Under the pieces are notes generated by a model. That model was given only the letters and a program-made list of their open reading frames with translations, was not told the DNA's origin and made no database searches. Positions 55,154 through 63,223 of a DNA stretch of 64,000 nt are shown in pieces. A program made the translations under genes and the position numbers. Numbering within the stretch: position 1 is the first letter of the stretch; each line of letters opens with the position of its first letter. The stretch lies in the NCBI GenBank assembly GCA_040500365.1, contig CP148031.1:62001-126000 (forward strand). The letters run 5' to 3'. This DNA is from Dehalobacter alkaniphilus (GTDB taxonomy: Bacteria > Bacillota > Desulfitobacteriia > Desulfitobacteriales > Syntrophobotulaceae).

Positions 55154-55358
55154 CGTTTATCCCTCCTTCCTTAAATGAGTATTGGTTGTGGATAGCTTTC
55201 CTGTTTGCTCCAAATAAAAAGGCCCTTTATCGTTTCGGACTTCGTTTTTCCTTTTTGAGAGCGGGCTGTATTTGTTTGCCCTTACCTTTATCGTGATCCG
55301 TTCTTTTGCCTTTTTATAGCAGTAAGCATAGAAGTTATAGTCGCCCTGCTGTAACCCT

Positions 55359-55658
55359 CTAACGCTCCGGGACAGACTTTTTCTTCCCGTTCTGCCTCAC
55401 CGGGTTCTCGCCGACGTTTTGTTCCTCCCGGAGGCTTTTCAAATAATGGACTTCATCTAGGGTGCGGTTGCATAAATCTTCAAGAGCAGTCAGGCGGTCA
55501 TTGCAGTAATGGCCCCAATAATAATCCTTTTCATCCTTTTTGACCTTCCAGGTTACAAATTTGGCGGGAGCACTTTCGCTATGCCCGATGACAAATTCAG
55601 CATTTCCCACGCTTAGCCGGTCGGTGATGGTATACCCGGCATTAATCTCCTTCTCCAT
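55359..55658 (-). CDS. Small conserved element protein (99 residues)
   Basis: A soluble protein (LSVGNAEFVIGHSESAPAKF, VTWKVKKDEKDYYWGHYCND) with a basic tail ending KKSVPER. Proteins like this are common before the giant methylase gene in related elements. Function unknown. Confidence 0.6.
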   Translation of the reverse strand: MEKEINAGYTITDRLSVGNAEFVIGHSESAPAKFVTWKVKKDEKDYYWGHYCNDRLTALEDLCNRTLDEVHYLKSLREEQNVGENPVRQNGKKKSVPER

Positions 55659-55670
55659 AACCTAAACCCC

Positions 55671-56279
55671 CTAACGCTCCTGTTCATGTTTTTGCCGTTT
55701 TGCCTGCCGCTCGGCCTGTATCTGTTTCAGGCGTCCCTTTGCCCAATCGGGCATATATTCCGGTTTAAGCGAACCTAAAATATCCTCCCGGTTCCAGCGT
55801 GATTCCTTGCCGGAGTAAAGGTTGACGGTGTAGACCGCGCGGCCTCTGGAATTGCCATGAGCGCCAAAACCGCCCGTGGCCAGCACAAGCTGCTTATCGG
55901 CGGTGCGGTATTCGGGGCGCAGGCATTCCGCGCGGATGATTACCACCTTGTTTTCAATGTTCTCTTTGTAATCGCTTGGGATGCAATGCTTCAAAGTAAA
56001 AGGCTGTAAAGGCACAGTAATCTTATTCCGCTCCGCTTTAACCGCTTCAAACTGTTTTCTTACGCGTTCGGTAAACTCCGTCATCATTTCCAGATAGTCC
56101 GCGCTTCCCATGGCATCATTATGTTGGTCAACGCCTAAAGGGTTATCCCAGGAACAGTTGCACACAATATACGGGCAGGAGGTTATTTTCTCATCTACCA
56201 GAAAGAGGATTTCTTTATCGCCGACATGGATGGCGTGTTTTACCTCATAGGTATCAACCATACGTTTAGAATCATCCAT
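55671..56279 (-). CDS. Conserved element protein of about 202 residues
   Basis: A protein with no family I can name (EVKHAIHVGDKEILFLVDEK, SCPYIVCNCSWDNPLG, LATGGFGAHGNSRGRAVYTV). It ends in an Arg/Gln/Lys-rich helix and QER. The ATG at 56279 has GGAGAG ten bases upstream; a TTG at 56297 overlaps it. It stands in the replication/maintenance part of the element. Confidence 0.55.
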   Translation of the reverse strand: MDDSKRMVDTYEVKHAIHVGDKEILFLVDEKITSCPYIVCNCSWDNPLGVDQHNDAMGSADYLEMMTEFTERVRKQFEAVKAERNKITVPLQPFTLKHCIPSDYKENIENKVVIIRAECLRPEYRTADKQLVLATGGFGAHGNSRGRAVYTVNLYSGKESRWNREDILGSLKPEYMPDWAKGRLKQIQAERQAKRQKHEQER

Positions 56280-56376
56280 TTTGCTATCACTCTCCAATCA
56301 AATGGATGGCGGAATAGGGATGGTATAGCCGTCCCGTTTATAAAAAAAGCTCCCTGCATTTAAATAGAGAGCACCA

Positions 56377-56526
56377 TTACAGGCCGAAAAAGAAGGCTGG
56401 TTGATTTTTTCGCTCCTTCTCAGCAGCCTGAACTTTGTTATCCTTCTGTATCTCCTTATTACCCGTATGAACATGGCGAATAAGGGTACGAAAGACTTTC
56501 GGCTTCTTTTCTGCTGTCTGTTTCAT
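56377..56526 (-). CDS. Small basic protein (49 residues)
   Basis: The frame encodes a Lys/Arg-rich protein starting MKQTAEKKPKVFRTLIRHVH and ending NQPAFFFGL. AGAAAGGAA stands before the ATG. It was too short for standard gene calling but has a ribosome site and a compact position between two element genes. Function unknown. Confidence 0.45.
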   Translation of the reverse strand: MKQTAEKKPKVFRTLIRHVHTGNKEIQKDNKVQAAEKERKNQPAFFFGL

Positions 56527-56602
56527 AAAAAGATTCCTTTCTGGGATGAATTTAGTGGTTTACCTGACGAAGAGTATTTCTTTTTCGGCTGGTAAATTTT
56601 GA

Positions 56603-56625
56603 GGGGAGGGGTGTGGGGAGGGGGG
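56603..56625 (+). other. G-quadruplex-type tract
   Basis: Four G runs of 4, 4, 4 and 6 bases, separated by A, TGT and A, lie on the plus strand. This is a textbook intramolecular quadruplex pattern with very short loops. It sits in the 175-base gap between two small genes. Confidence 0.6.
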
Positions 56626-56701
56626 AACGGCAAGTCCCCAATTCGATGACTGCAAACAAATGGACATATCACCCCCTTGGCATACAATTTCTATAAGGTT
56701 G

Positions 56702-56881
56702 TTACTCTTCAAACAAAACGCACTTTTTCTTGCTGCATTTACTGTGATGCTTGACAAAGTAAAGACAGTGCTTGCAATCCCGTTCTTCTACCGTTTTAGT
56801 AATAATACTTTTGCGGTCAAATTCCGGTTTTTCCTGCATGATGCGTTCGTATTTGCGCAACTGTCCTTCTGTAAAGTACAT
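56702..56881 (-). CDS. Small cysteine-rich protein (59 residues)
   Basis: Starts MYFTEGQLRKYERIMQEKP and ends with a zinc-finger-like CKHCLYFVKHHSKCSKKKC. AGGAGG stands seven bases before the ATG, so the gene is well supported despite its length. Similar small proteins accompany parB in elements of this family. It could bind nucleic acid through zinc. Confidence 0.65.
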   Translation of the reverse strand: MYFTEGQLRKYERIMQEKPEFDRKSIITKTVEERDCKHCLYFVKHHSKCSKKKCVLFEE

Positions 56882-56973
56882 GGAGGCACCTCCTTTTAAA
56901 AAAGGACAATAAAAAATGCTCCTGCTGATTTGAGAGCAAAATGATTATTTTTATGTAGCTGTAGTAACCTGTT

Positions 56974-57918
56974 TCATCGCTCCTGCTGCTCCCGCTGGCG
57001 CTTCTTGTACCAGCTTTCCAGAAGCTGGACAACTAACTCCTCCTTTTGTTTTTCGGTAAAGTTTTTAGGAAAATAGCGGTCGATACGGTCACGCTGAATA
57101 TGGAATCTTTCTTTTTGATTGGGCTTTTCTTCCGTGAGAATGGAATAGATGACATCTGCGTTCAGCCTGCCTTCCTGGCTGAACTTCTTTATCCGCTGTG
57201 CTTGTGATAGGGAAGGGGTGCAGTCCTCCGACTGTATGGTATTGTAAAGGTCCTGCTGTTCATTTTCGGACAGGTAGGAGATTTCCACCGCTGGATTAAA
57301 AGCAATCTCTTTTTCGTCCACCATTTCAAGAATAGAGGGGAGCAGGGAGGTAAGGCGAATATAGCGGGAAATTTGATTCCGACTTTCTCCAGCTTGTTCT
57401 GCAAGAATTTCTCTGGATTCTTTACCGAAAGAATTACTCCCAACTTGGGCGGAATTTTTACTCGGCCTGCCTGCTTGCCGTTTCATGGCTTCCAGCTTCA
57501 TCTTATATGCAAAAGCTTTTTCGCTCGGCAGAATGCTTTCCCGTTGTAGATTGCTGTCAACCATAATAATTGTAGCGGCATCGTCGTCCAATTCACGGAT
57601 AATACAGGGCATTGTTTCCTTACCCGCAAGCTCGCTTGCTTTTTTGCGGCGGTGTCCGGCCATCATTTCATAGCCGCCGTCTACTTTGGGGCGTACAAGG
57701 CCGGGGACTAAAACGCCGTACTGTATTACACTGTCTGCCATTTCCAGCATAGCTTCATCCGCTTTTACTTTAAAAGGATGATTTGAAAAATCACTGATTT
57801 CCGACAGGGGAATATCCAGAACCTTTTCCCGCTGACTATCTGCGCGGTTTTCCTCCGTGGTAAATAATTCATCTACTGAGGTCAGCTTGATGCTGCTTCG
57901 CACGTCGTTTTTCGCCAA
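56974..57918 (-). CDS. parB: ParB-family partition protein
   Basis: A 314-residue ParB/Spo0J-type protein. The ParB N-terminal domain has GVLVPGLVRPKVDGGYEMMAGHRR (the CTP/nucleic acid motif) and NLQRESILPSEKA. An HTH follows (EILAEQAGESRNQISRYIRL). The C-terminus is coiled and ends EQQER. It starts at TTG (57918) with AGGAGGTG, inside the end of parA (50-base overlap). Confidence 0.92.
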   Translation of the reverse strand: MAKNDVRSSIKLTSVDELFTTEENRADSQREKVLDIPLSEISDFSNHPFKVKADEAMLEMADSVIQYGVLVPGLVRPKVDGGYEMMAGHRRKKASELAGKETMPCIIRELDDDAATIIMVDSNLQRESILPSEKAFAYKMKLEAMKRQAGRPSKNSAQVGSNSFGKESREILAEQAGESRNQISRYIRLTSLLPSILEMVDEKEIAFNPAVEISYLSENEQQDLYNTIQSEDCTPSLSQAQRIKKFSQEGRLNADVIYSILTEEKPNQKERFHIQRDRIDRYFPKNFTEKQKEELVVQLLESWYKKRQREQQER

Positions 57919-58693
57919 TGTCCTGCACCTCCTTTGTAAAGGATTGATAGGCTCTGGCAGCTATTCCGTGCGGATCGAACGCATAGATGCTTTTTCCCTG
58001 CGCGCTTGTTTCAGCCGCCCGGATGGAGAGGGGAATTTCCGTTTGAAAAACCCGAAGCTTGTCGCCGTAGTCCCGCCGCAGGACAAAGGAAATATCCTTT
58101 GCGAAATTGGTGCGGTTATCCACCATTGTTAGCAACACACCGTCAATGGTAAGCCTGGGATTGATTTGTCTTCTTACTCTGGCAATGGTCTGTAAAAGCT
58201 GTGTCATTCCTTTAGCGGGCAAATAGTGGGCCTGGACGGGAATGATTACGCTGTCCGCAGCTGCAAGGGCATTGATGGTCATCATGCCTAAGCTAGGCAT
58301 ACAGTCTATCAACACATGATCATATTTATCTTTAACCGTGTTGATATATGTGCGCAGTACCGTTTCCCGGCTCATAGTGTTGACCAGTGATACCTCGATG
58401 GCGGACAGTTCAATGTTGCCCGGCATCAAGTCAACGCCTTCCGCATGGTGAAGAATTCCTTCGTCGGACTCATATGGTTCCTCCATCATAGCCTTGGTCA
58501 GGATGGTAGCTAGCGAAATGGGCAGATTGTCCGGCTCCTGATAGCCCAATGAATCCGTCAGGTTCCCTTGTGCGTCCGCGTCCACCAGCAGCACCTTTTT
58601 ACCCTGTACCGCAAGACCGATCCCAAGATTGACTGCCGTCGTTGTTTTTCCCGTGCCGCCTTTTTGATTGGCAAGGGCGATTACTTTAGACAT
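57869..58693 (-). CDS. parA: ParA-family partition ATPase
   Basis: A 274-residue ParA with the deviant Walker A NQKGGTGKTTTAVNL, switch I LLVDADAQGN and the strand VLIDCMPSLGMM. It maintains the element together with ParB, in particular its circular form. The ATG at 58693 has AAAGGAGG upstream. Confidence 0.94.
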   Translation of the reverse strand: MSKVIALANQKGGTGKTTTAVNLGIGLAVQGKKVLLVDADAQGNLTDSLGYQEPDNLPISLATILTKAMMEEPYESDEGILHHAEGVDLMPGNIELSAIEVSLVNTMSRETVLRTYINTVKDKYDHVLIDCMPSLGMMTINALAAADSVIIPVQAHYLPAKGMTQLLQTIARVRRQINPRLTIDGVLLTMVDNRTNFAKDISFVLRRDYGDKLRVFQTEIPLSIRAAETSAQGKSIYAFDPHGIAARAYQSFTKEVQDIGEKRRAKQHQADLSR

Positions 58694-59002
58694 TTTATTT
58701 CCTCCTTTCACGCAAAGAAGCCGCTTGCTTTATCGGGATAATAAGGCAAACTGCTTCTTAAATTGGTTATATATAAAAAGAGAACATAAGCCAAGAGCCT
58801 ATCTTCTCTAATTCATTCGATTATCTGTGCGCTATGAATAATGTGCAGTTCAAAACGCGACAGGATTAAACTGTAATAAACATAATACAAAACTCAAATC
58901 GTATTGCTCGCGCACGTAGTCTACTCGATAAACTGTAATTTGTAGGATAAGAGTAGTTCTAATCATGCGCAATTTTGCTTTAAAAAAAGAGAACAATCAC
59001 TT
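58694..59002. other. Gap between parA and the defence operon
   Basis: No gene is seen. The 11-base sequence TAAACTGTAAT occurs twice, at 58867-58877 and 58929-58939. These may be ParB or regulatory sites; nothing else was recognised apart from the parA ribosome site at the left edge. Confidence 0.4.
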
Positions 59003-59389
59003 TTACCCTATAGCATTCTCCAAACTATCTTTTCTGCATGCAATAACTTCAATATCATTATCTTCCCAAAAAGATGCTACACTAGTTGTAGTTCCAGTGT
59101 CAACTGCTATAATTTTCTTTCCTTTACTAATAGCATAATTAATTTCTGTACGTCCCATGCTGCCTACCGTAACTGCTGCTGGACGTGCTGGTGAAAGAAT
59201 CACACTAGCACTATCAATCTTGCCTTTTATTGCATCTGTCACTTGTTTTTTTGTTCCAACCAATGGATCAGAACTCTCAACCGAACGATCAGACACGTCA
59301 TATTTTGACCTATCTAATACTGCACTAATTTTCTTGTAATCCTCTTCATAATCCCAACGATGACTTATGAACACATTCTTTTTTCCCAT
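59003..59389 (-). CDS. TIR-like (ThsB-type, DUF1863) protein
   Basis: A 128-residue single-domain protein. It opens with GKKNVFISHRWDYEEDYKKI, the mark of the TIR-like MTH538/ThsB family, and continues with SASVILSPARPAAV and GRTEINYAISKGKKIIAVD, where Glu82 is in the position of the catalytic residue. In Thoeris these proteins sense phage and make a cyclic ADP-ribose type signal. The ATG at 59389 has GGAGG eight bases upstream. It is the last gene of an Mrr-caspase-TIR run, 86 bases after the caspase gene. Confidence 0.85.
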   Translation of the reverse strand: MGKKNVFISHRWDYEEDYKKISAVLDRSKYDVSDRSVESSDPLVGTKKQVTDAIKGKIDSASVILSPARPAAVTVGSMGRTEINYAISKGKKIIAVDTGTTTSVASFWEDNDIEVIACRKDSLENAIG

Positions 59390-59475
59390 TTTCATGACCT
59401 CCACTTAATATTTTATATACTTAAATGTCCACAACTTGCATGGACTTATAGCCGCTTCTAACATCATGAATATCT

Positions 59476-60444
59476 TTAAATATTTCCTTTATTTACAAGA
59501 TTCCAATAATGTTGTCCTTGAGCTGTTAATTTACATGACTCATGTTTAATCGCAGCATAGTACATATGATCAGCATTTACCGGTACCACTAAATTTAGCT
59601 TCACATATTTTTGCAAAATTGAAAATATCTCTTCATGTTCAAGATTTACATCTTTAATGTCAGCCTCGTGTTTATCTGGTTCATATGTAGGATCCAATGC
59701 GTATTCATCATACGGCGTAATAAAGAATTCCGTAATGCGACGCAATTCTCCAATAGCAATTGGTGGAGCATTTTTTCTAAGCGAAACAAATTGCTTTATA
59801 TTTGCCTTAAACACTGGTCGTTGCTCCCATCCTCCTAAAGAACTATCTATATAAGAATAAATGCTGCCAGGAGAAACCTCACCAAGTAGATTCATTGCTC
59901 CACCATATAATGCTTCAATCAACAACGATGTAAAAACACCATGACCATTTTCTTCCGATGAATACTGATTTTCGTCGCATGCCGCTAAAATAGTTGTGCC
60001 GTTATGTAGCACAGAATAATTTTGCATTTCTTTTGAATTTGCTGCTCGTCCGCTAAAACAGCTATCAAGTATTACAATTTTGTTTTGTGCACGGGAATCA
60101 GCTACTATCCCCATAAGGTCATTCAATGATAACCCTTGATCTTCTCTTTCCACTTCGCTAGTACATAGATATCCACCAAGTGCATCATAAGAACCATGTC
60201 CAGCATAATAAAAAACAGCAATTTCGGATTCATCTCTAAAAAGATCTTGAACTGCATCTTTCAATCCCTCTCTAGTAATGTAAGATGCTTCGCTTGTTGC
60301 ACATAGAAGTTTCGTAGAAAAATTTAGTGTTCCATCGCCATTTCTCTCTAACGCTGCTTTCACCCCATTTGCATCATTAACACATCCATGTAAATCCTTG
60401 ATTTTCTCGTAGCTATCAATTCCAACACATAATGCCTTTCTCAT
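59476..60444 (-). CDS. Caspase-like (C14) protease effector
   Basis: A 322-residue protein with a complete caspase fold: GIDSYEKIKDLHGCVNDANG at the start, catalytic His83 in FYYAGHGSYD, catalytic Cys129 in VILDSCFSGRA and TILAACDENQYS after it. Residues 232-322 form an extra domain (HEEIFSILQKYVKLNLVV) that looks helical or winged-helix and may sense a ligand. In caspase-effector Thoeris a TIR-made nucleotide activates such a protease. The start follows GGAGGAGGA. Confidence 0.9.
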   Translation of the reverse strand: MRKALCVGIDSYEKIKDLHGCVNDANGVKAALERNGDGTLNFSTKLLCATSEASYITREGLKDAVQDLFRDESEIAVFYYAGHGSYDALGGYLCTSEVEREDQGLSLNDLMGIVADSRAQNKIVILDSCFSGRAANSKEMQNYSVLHNGTTILAACDENQYSSEENGHGVFTSLLIEALYGGAMNLLGEVSPGSIYSYIDSSLGGWEQRPVFKANIKQFVSLRKNAPPIAIGELRRITEFFITPYDEYALDPTYEPDKHEADIKDVNLEHEEIFSILQKYVKLNLVVPVNADHMYYAAIKHESCKLTAQGQHYWNLVNKGNI

Positions 60445-60454
60445 TCTCCTCCTC

Positions 60455-61015
60455 CTAACTTCTCTTAATTAAGAAATCTCTTACATTTAACTCTGTGTTA
60501 CTTAAATACAAACAATTTACAATATGCTCATCCCCGACCTGCATTACACCTATATAAGAGCATGCTTTTTTCTTTTGCGTAGCAAATGCACCGCCTTTTT
60601 CTGTGAAATCAGATCGTGTTTCATATATACTGTCAGCATCAGTCAACTGAATTAATGCAATACCATGTTTTGACGCATATTGTACTGCACCACTTTGGAA
60701 ATTAGATGATGACACCAATACACCCTTATTTGCTCCACAAGCTCGTATTTTGTCATAGAGTACAGCAACTTTTTCTCTGGATATACTGCTTTTATAATGT
60801 TTGCACTCTATTAAAGTTTTATAGTAAATGCCCATAAGCTCAAACTCTATGTATCCATCAATTTGATAATTTCCATCATCTACCTCCATTATCTTATTAT
60901 GTTGAAAGTTGCAATTTCCAATATTTTGTATCTGCTCAGTCAATATACGCAATGAGTGCTTTTCAAATTCGGTAGGAGTCATCTCAAGAATTGATTCTTT
61001 ACAAGGCATAAACAT
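60455..61015 (-). CDS. Mrr-like restriction endonuclease domain protein
   Basis: A 186-residue nuclease of the Mrr_cat family: MTPTEFEKHSLRIL at the start, then Asp53 in YQIDGYIEF and Glu70-Cys-Lys72 in LIECKHYKSS, the PD-(D/E)xK set. GVLVSSSNFQSGA and YASKHGIALIQL are also typical. About 50 residues follow the nuclease domain. It is the first gene of the run with the caspase and TIR-like genes, 10 bases upstream of the caspase, so the three are likely one operon. Confidence 0.85.
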   Translation of the reverse strand: MFMPCKESILEMTPTEFEKHSLRILTEQIQNIGNCNFQHNKIMEVDDGNYQIDGYIEFELMGIYYKTLIECKHYKSSISREKVAVLYDKIRACGANKGVLVSSSNFQSGAVQYASKHGIALIQLTDADSIYETRSDFTEKGGAFATQKKKACSYIGVMQVGDEHIVNCLYLSNTELNVRDFLIKRS

Positions 61016-61680
61016 TTTTCATCACCTATATGTTTTTAGTCTAAATAAAGCGTTCTTTATTATACTACTAATTTCCAATCTCACTATAGCAACCGCACCA
61101 TCAAATTCGGATTTATTGAGCTGCGCATTATTGCTATTCTACCCCATTCAGCCAGCTTCGCCTTAAACGGTAGATATAACTCTACTATATTACTATCCCA
61201 TATAATCCATATATTTTCTAGGGGAATCATGTCGTAATCGGTCGTATTCGAATAAATTGCATAAATAAAAGCAGAAGCACATCCCTAACATTCTAGGATT
61301 GTTTCTGCTTTTTTACTCTTCATCTTTACATATAATGCCGCATAAAAACCGACAATCTTTCATCATTACCTAGTCTCAAAATTGCCCTACGCTGCGTAAT
61401 ATAGACATGCCTAAACCCTCTAATCAAAGCACTGAGTAAACATGTCTGCACATTCCATGTCCAATACAACCGAAACATCAATTTTATTTTCCAAAACCTT
61501 ATTCCTGTAATCGCCATTCGTTGTAAAAGTCATATATCGCGCAAAGTGCTGAAAACTAAGGATTTCTACGTATCTTTCCTTTGCATTCCTATTACGCACT
61601 TCACATGATTTGTCATGGAAATTACCTTTAATACTTCAAATCCCAGCTAGCTCAATTTTAAAAGTTGATAAAAGGCATTT
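61016..61680. other. Gap between the defence operon and the excisionase-like genes
   Basis: AT-rich sequence with no gene I can support. It must hold the promoter of the Mrr-caspase-TIR genes and contains a bidirectional terminator at 61267-61312. Short frames in 61326-61517 lack ribosome sites and resemble nothing known. A decayed gene (for example a lost recombinase) is possible but not visible. Confidence 0.5.
61267..61312. terminator. Bidirectional terminator
   Basis: AAAAGCAGAA at 61267-61276 pairs with TTCTGCTTTT at 61303-61312 across a loop with a small inner TCC/GGA pair. T runs follow on both strands. It would end transcripts from the excisionase-like pair. Confidence 0.6.
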
Positions 61681-62244
61681 TTATTCGCTTTTTTTATATT
61701 GTTGCAACTCTCGATTGAATAAATAGGTAATAACACTCTTTTTTTGTATAAGGTAAGTATTATGATGTCTGATATATCTTACCTTTCCAGATTTGCACCA
61801 TGAAACTATTGTACTTATTGAATGTCCGGTAACTTGTTGTATTTGCACACTGGTCATCATATCTGGATAATCTGCAAATTGCTGTTCAAGATATTTCTGA
61901 TAATCTTTAACTTCTTTTATGCCTTTTAGCTTGTAAACGTATTTATAAGTATCAGGTCGTGGTTTGGCCTTATACTGCCTAATTTCGCTCGGCAAAAAAG
62001 GATTGTTAAAATGATTCGGCAGATAGTATTTTTCGGGATTTTCATCTCTGTCTTGTAGAAAGAAAATAATATCTTTTATTGCAATTTTGTACCTGCGTGT
62101 CTTTTTCCCAGAATCAATGCAGGGAATAACACCATTGTCCAGATAATACAGCGCTGTTTTTTTGCTGATATGGCATATCCTATAAAACTGATCTTTCGTT
62201 ACAAATTCGGGATACTTATTAATAAGGAAGCTATAATCAGACAT
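61681..62244 (-). CDS. Double helix-turn-helix protein 2 (excisionase-like)
   Basis: A 187-residue protein with two HTH_17/excisionase-type domains. The N-terminal one is YPEFVTKDQFYRICHISKKT with a following basic wing; the C-terminal one is MTSVQIQQVTGHSISTIVSW with YLIQKKSVITYL. The ATG at 62244 overlaps the upstream stop by eight bases and has GCGAGGTG upstream. The protein is a paralogue of its neighbour. Close to the attachment site, both may act as recombination directionality factors or regulators. Confidence 0.7.
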   Translation of the reverse strand: MSDYSFLINKYPEFVTKDQFYRICHISKKTALYYLDNGVIPCIDSGKKTRRYKIAIKDIIFFLQDRDENPEKYYLPNHFNNPFLPSEIRQYKAKPRPDTYKYVYKLKGIKEVKDYQKYLEQQFADYPDMMTSVQIQQVTGHSISTIVSWCKSGKVRYIRHHNTYLIQKKSVITYLFNRELQQYKKSE

Positions 62245-62815
62245 TAACAGCACCTCGCTTTGACATGAAAGTGTCAAAGAGCTGCTCATATTGTTCAGCT
62301 TGCTCTTTATGTATGGATGATTTTCTCGTTATGCTTCGATAATATGGGCCGGTTAAAAAATTAAGGAATGAATCTTTTGTTATAAGCGTTCCTTTACCTC
62401 GGTGGAATGATTGTAGCCGCTTGTTTTTATAGCTTAAAGGTTTCAATTCATTACGCAGTATCCAATTGTTTACTGCTGATTTTGAATATCCGGTAAAACG
62501 TATTACATCAGAAACTGAAAGCAGTTTCGGGAATTTACGCAATTGCTTTCGGTAATAACAGCACAAACCTTCAATAAACTCATTTTCTGATTCTTCAAAG
62601 CACATCCTTTCATATTTATATAATAGGATATTAGTAATCTTTATTTGTTGCCGTCTTCCTTCTGATGTGTTTATATATTCAAAAGGAATCGATCCTTTTT
62701 TCTGGATTGAATAGGCAGTTGATGTGCAAATACCTAAGATGGCGCACATTTCTTTTTGCGTGACATATTCAGGATAATGATCAATTACCGAAGAACAATA
62801 TTCATTAAAATTCAT
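62237..62815 (-). CDS. Double helix-turn-helix protein 1 (excisionase-like)
   Basis: A 192-residue protein with the same plan: YPEYVTQKEMCAILGICTST near the N-terminus and FPKLLSVSDVIRFTGYSKSA in the middle, each followed by a basic wing. The ATG at 62815 follows GAGTGAAG; a GTG at 62824 overlaps that site. It is the first gene inside the right attachment site. Confidence 0.7.
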   Translation of the reverse strand: MNFNEYCSSVIDHYPEYVTQKEMCAILGICTSTAYSIQKKGSIPFEYINTSEGRRQQIKITNILLYKYERMCFEESENEFIEGLCCYYRKQLRKFPKLLSVSDVIRFTGYSKSAVNNWILRNELKPLSYKNKRLQSFHRGKGTLITKDSFLNFLTGPYYRSITRKSSIHKEQAEQYEQLFDTFMSKRGAVNV

Positions 62816-63081
62816 TTGCTTCACTCACTTTCTCAAATTTGTCAACGGCAAGTGGGTGAAAGCAGGTTTTAGTGTTAAGAATGAAAGGCTTTTCTAGTTC
62901 TATCCGAGTTCTATCCAAATGAGGTAAAAACGTAATTTTTTGATGCCTTTCGAACTTTGCCCAATTATCAATGCAAGCACTAAGCAAATCGGTTACGGCC
63001 CTTATTTTACAAGGCTTTTTCAGGTTTTTATCTACATGGATTTACTTCTAACTTCCACTATATTCTCATTTCATCGTTGCA

Positions 63082-63137
63082 CTCGAAATGCGGTTGTCCG
63101 CAAGGGCACGTGGGTTCGAATCCCACCTTCTCCGCCA
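63082..63137 (+). other. 3' fragment of tRNA-Ser(CGA): right attachment site
   Basis: CTCGAAA at 63082-63088 is an anticodon loop with CGA. After it come a long variable arm, the T arm GTGGG-TTCGAAT-CCCAC (63110-63126), the acceptor strand CTTCTCC, G and CCA (63135-63137). The 5' half of the tRNA (acceptor GGAGAAG, D arm) is absent upstream. This is the mark left at the far end of an element that integrated into the 3' part of a tRNA-Ser gene. Confidence 0.88.
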
Positions 63138-63149
63138 TAAAGATTACAC

Positions 63150-63187
63150 AAACCCGTATGAACACTGAGTTTAGTCGGGTTTTTTTG
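63150..63187 (+). terminator. Terminator of the former tRNA-Ser gene
   Basis: AAACCCG at 63150-63156 pairs with CGGGTTT at 63176-63182 and is followed by a run of T. It lies just after the tRNA CCA end, so the sequence to the right is the original chromosomal flank. Confidence 0.75.
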
Positions 63188-63223
63188 TGCCCTATTAATT
63201 GTGAAAAAATAACCTTGCCCTAA

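Larger units (their letters stand above)
27433..63137. mobile_element. Tn916/Tn1549-type integrative conjugative element (right part)
   Basis: Nearly all genes in this span run on the minus strand and form the usual conjugation set of this superfamily: NlpC/P60 hydrolase, VirB4, PrgI, VirB6-like, VirB2-like, VirD4, PcfB, relaxase, MobC, giant methylase/helicase and ParAB. The right end is marked by a 3' fragment of tRNA-Ser at 63082-63137. The left coordinate is only the first conjugation gene; no integrase or left attachment site was seen, so the true left end is unknown and may lie left of the Tad locus or outside the window. Confidence 0.8.

Noticed and set aside
61326..61517. 63-codon minus-strand frame
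   Set aside because: No ribosome site, unusual composition and no resemblance to known proteins; treated as non-coding.
62805..62987. 60-codon minus-strand frame next to the attachment site
   Set aside because: It starts at a TTG without a ribosome site and overlaps the start region of the double-HTH gene.
63010..63137. Complete tRNA gene
   Set aside because: A 5' acceptor strand and a D arm cannot be found upstream of the anticodon loop; only the 3' part is tRNA.
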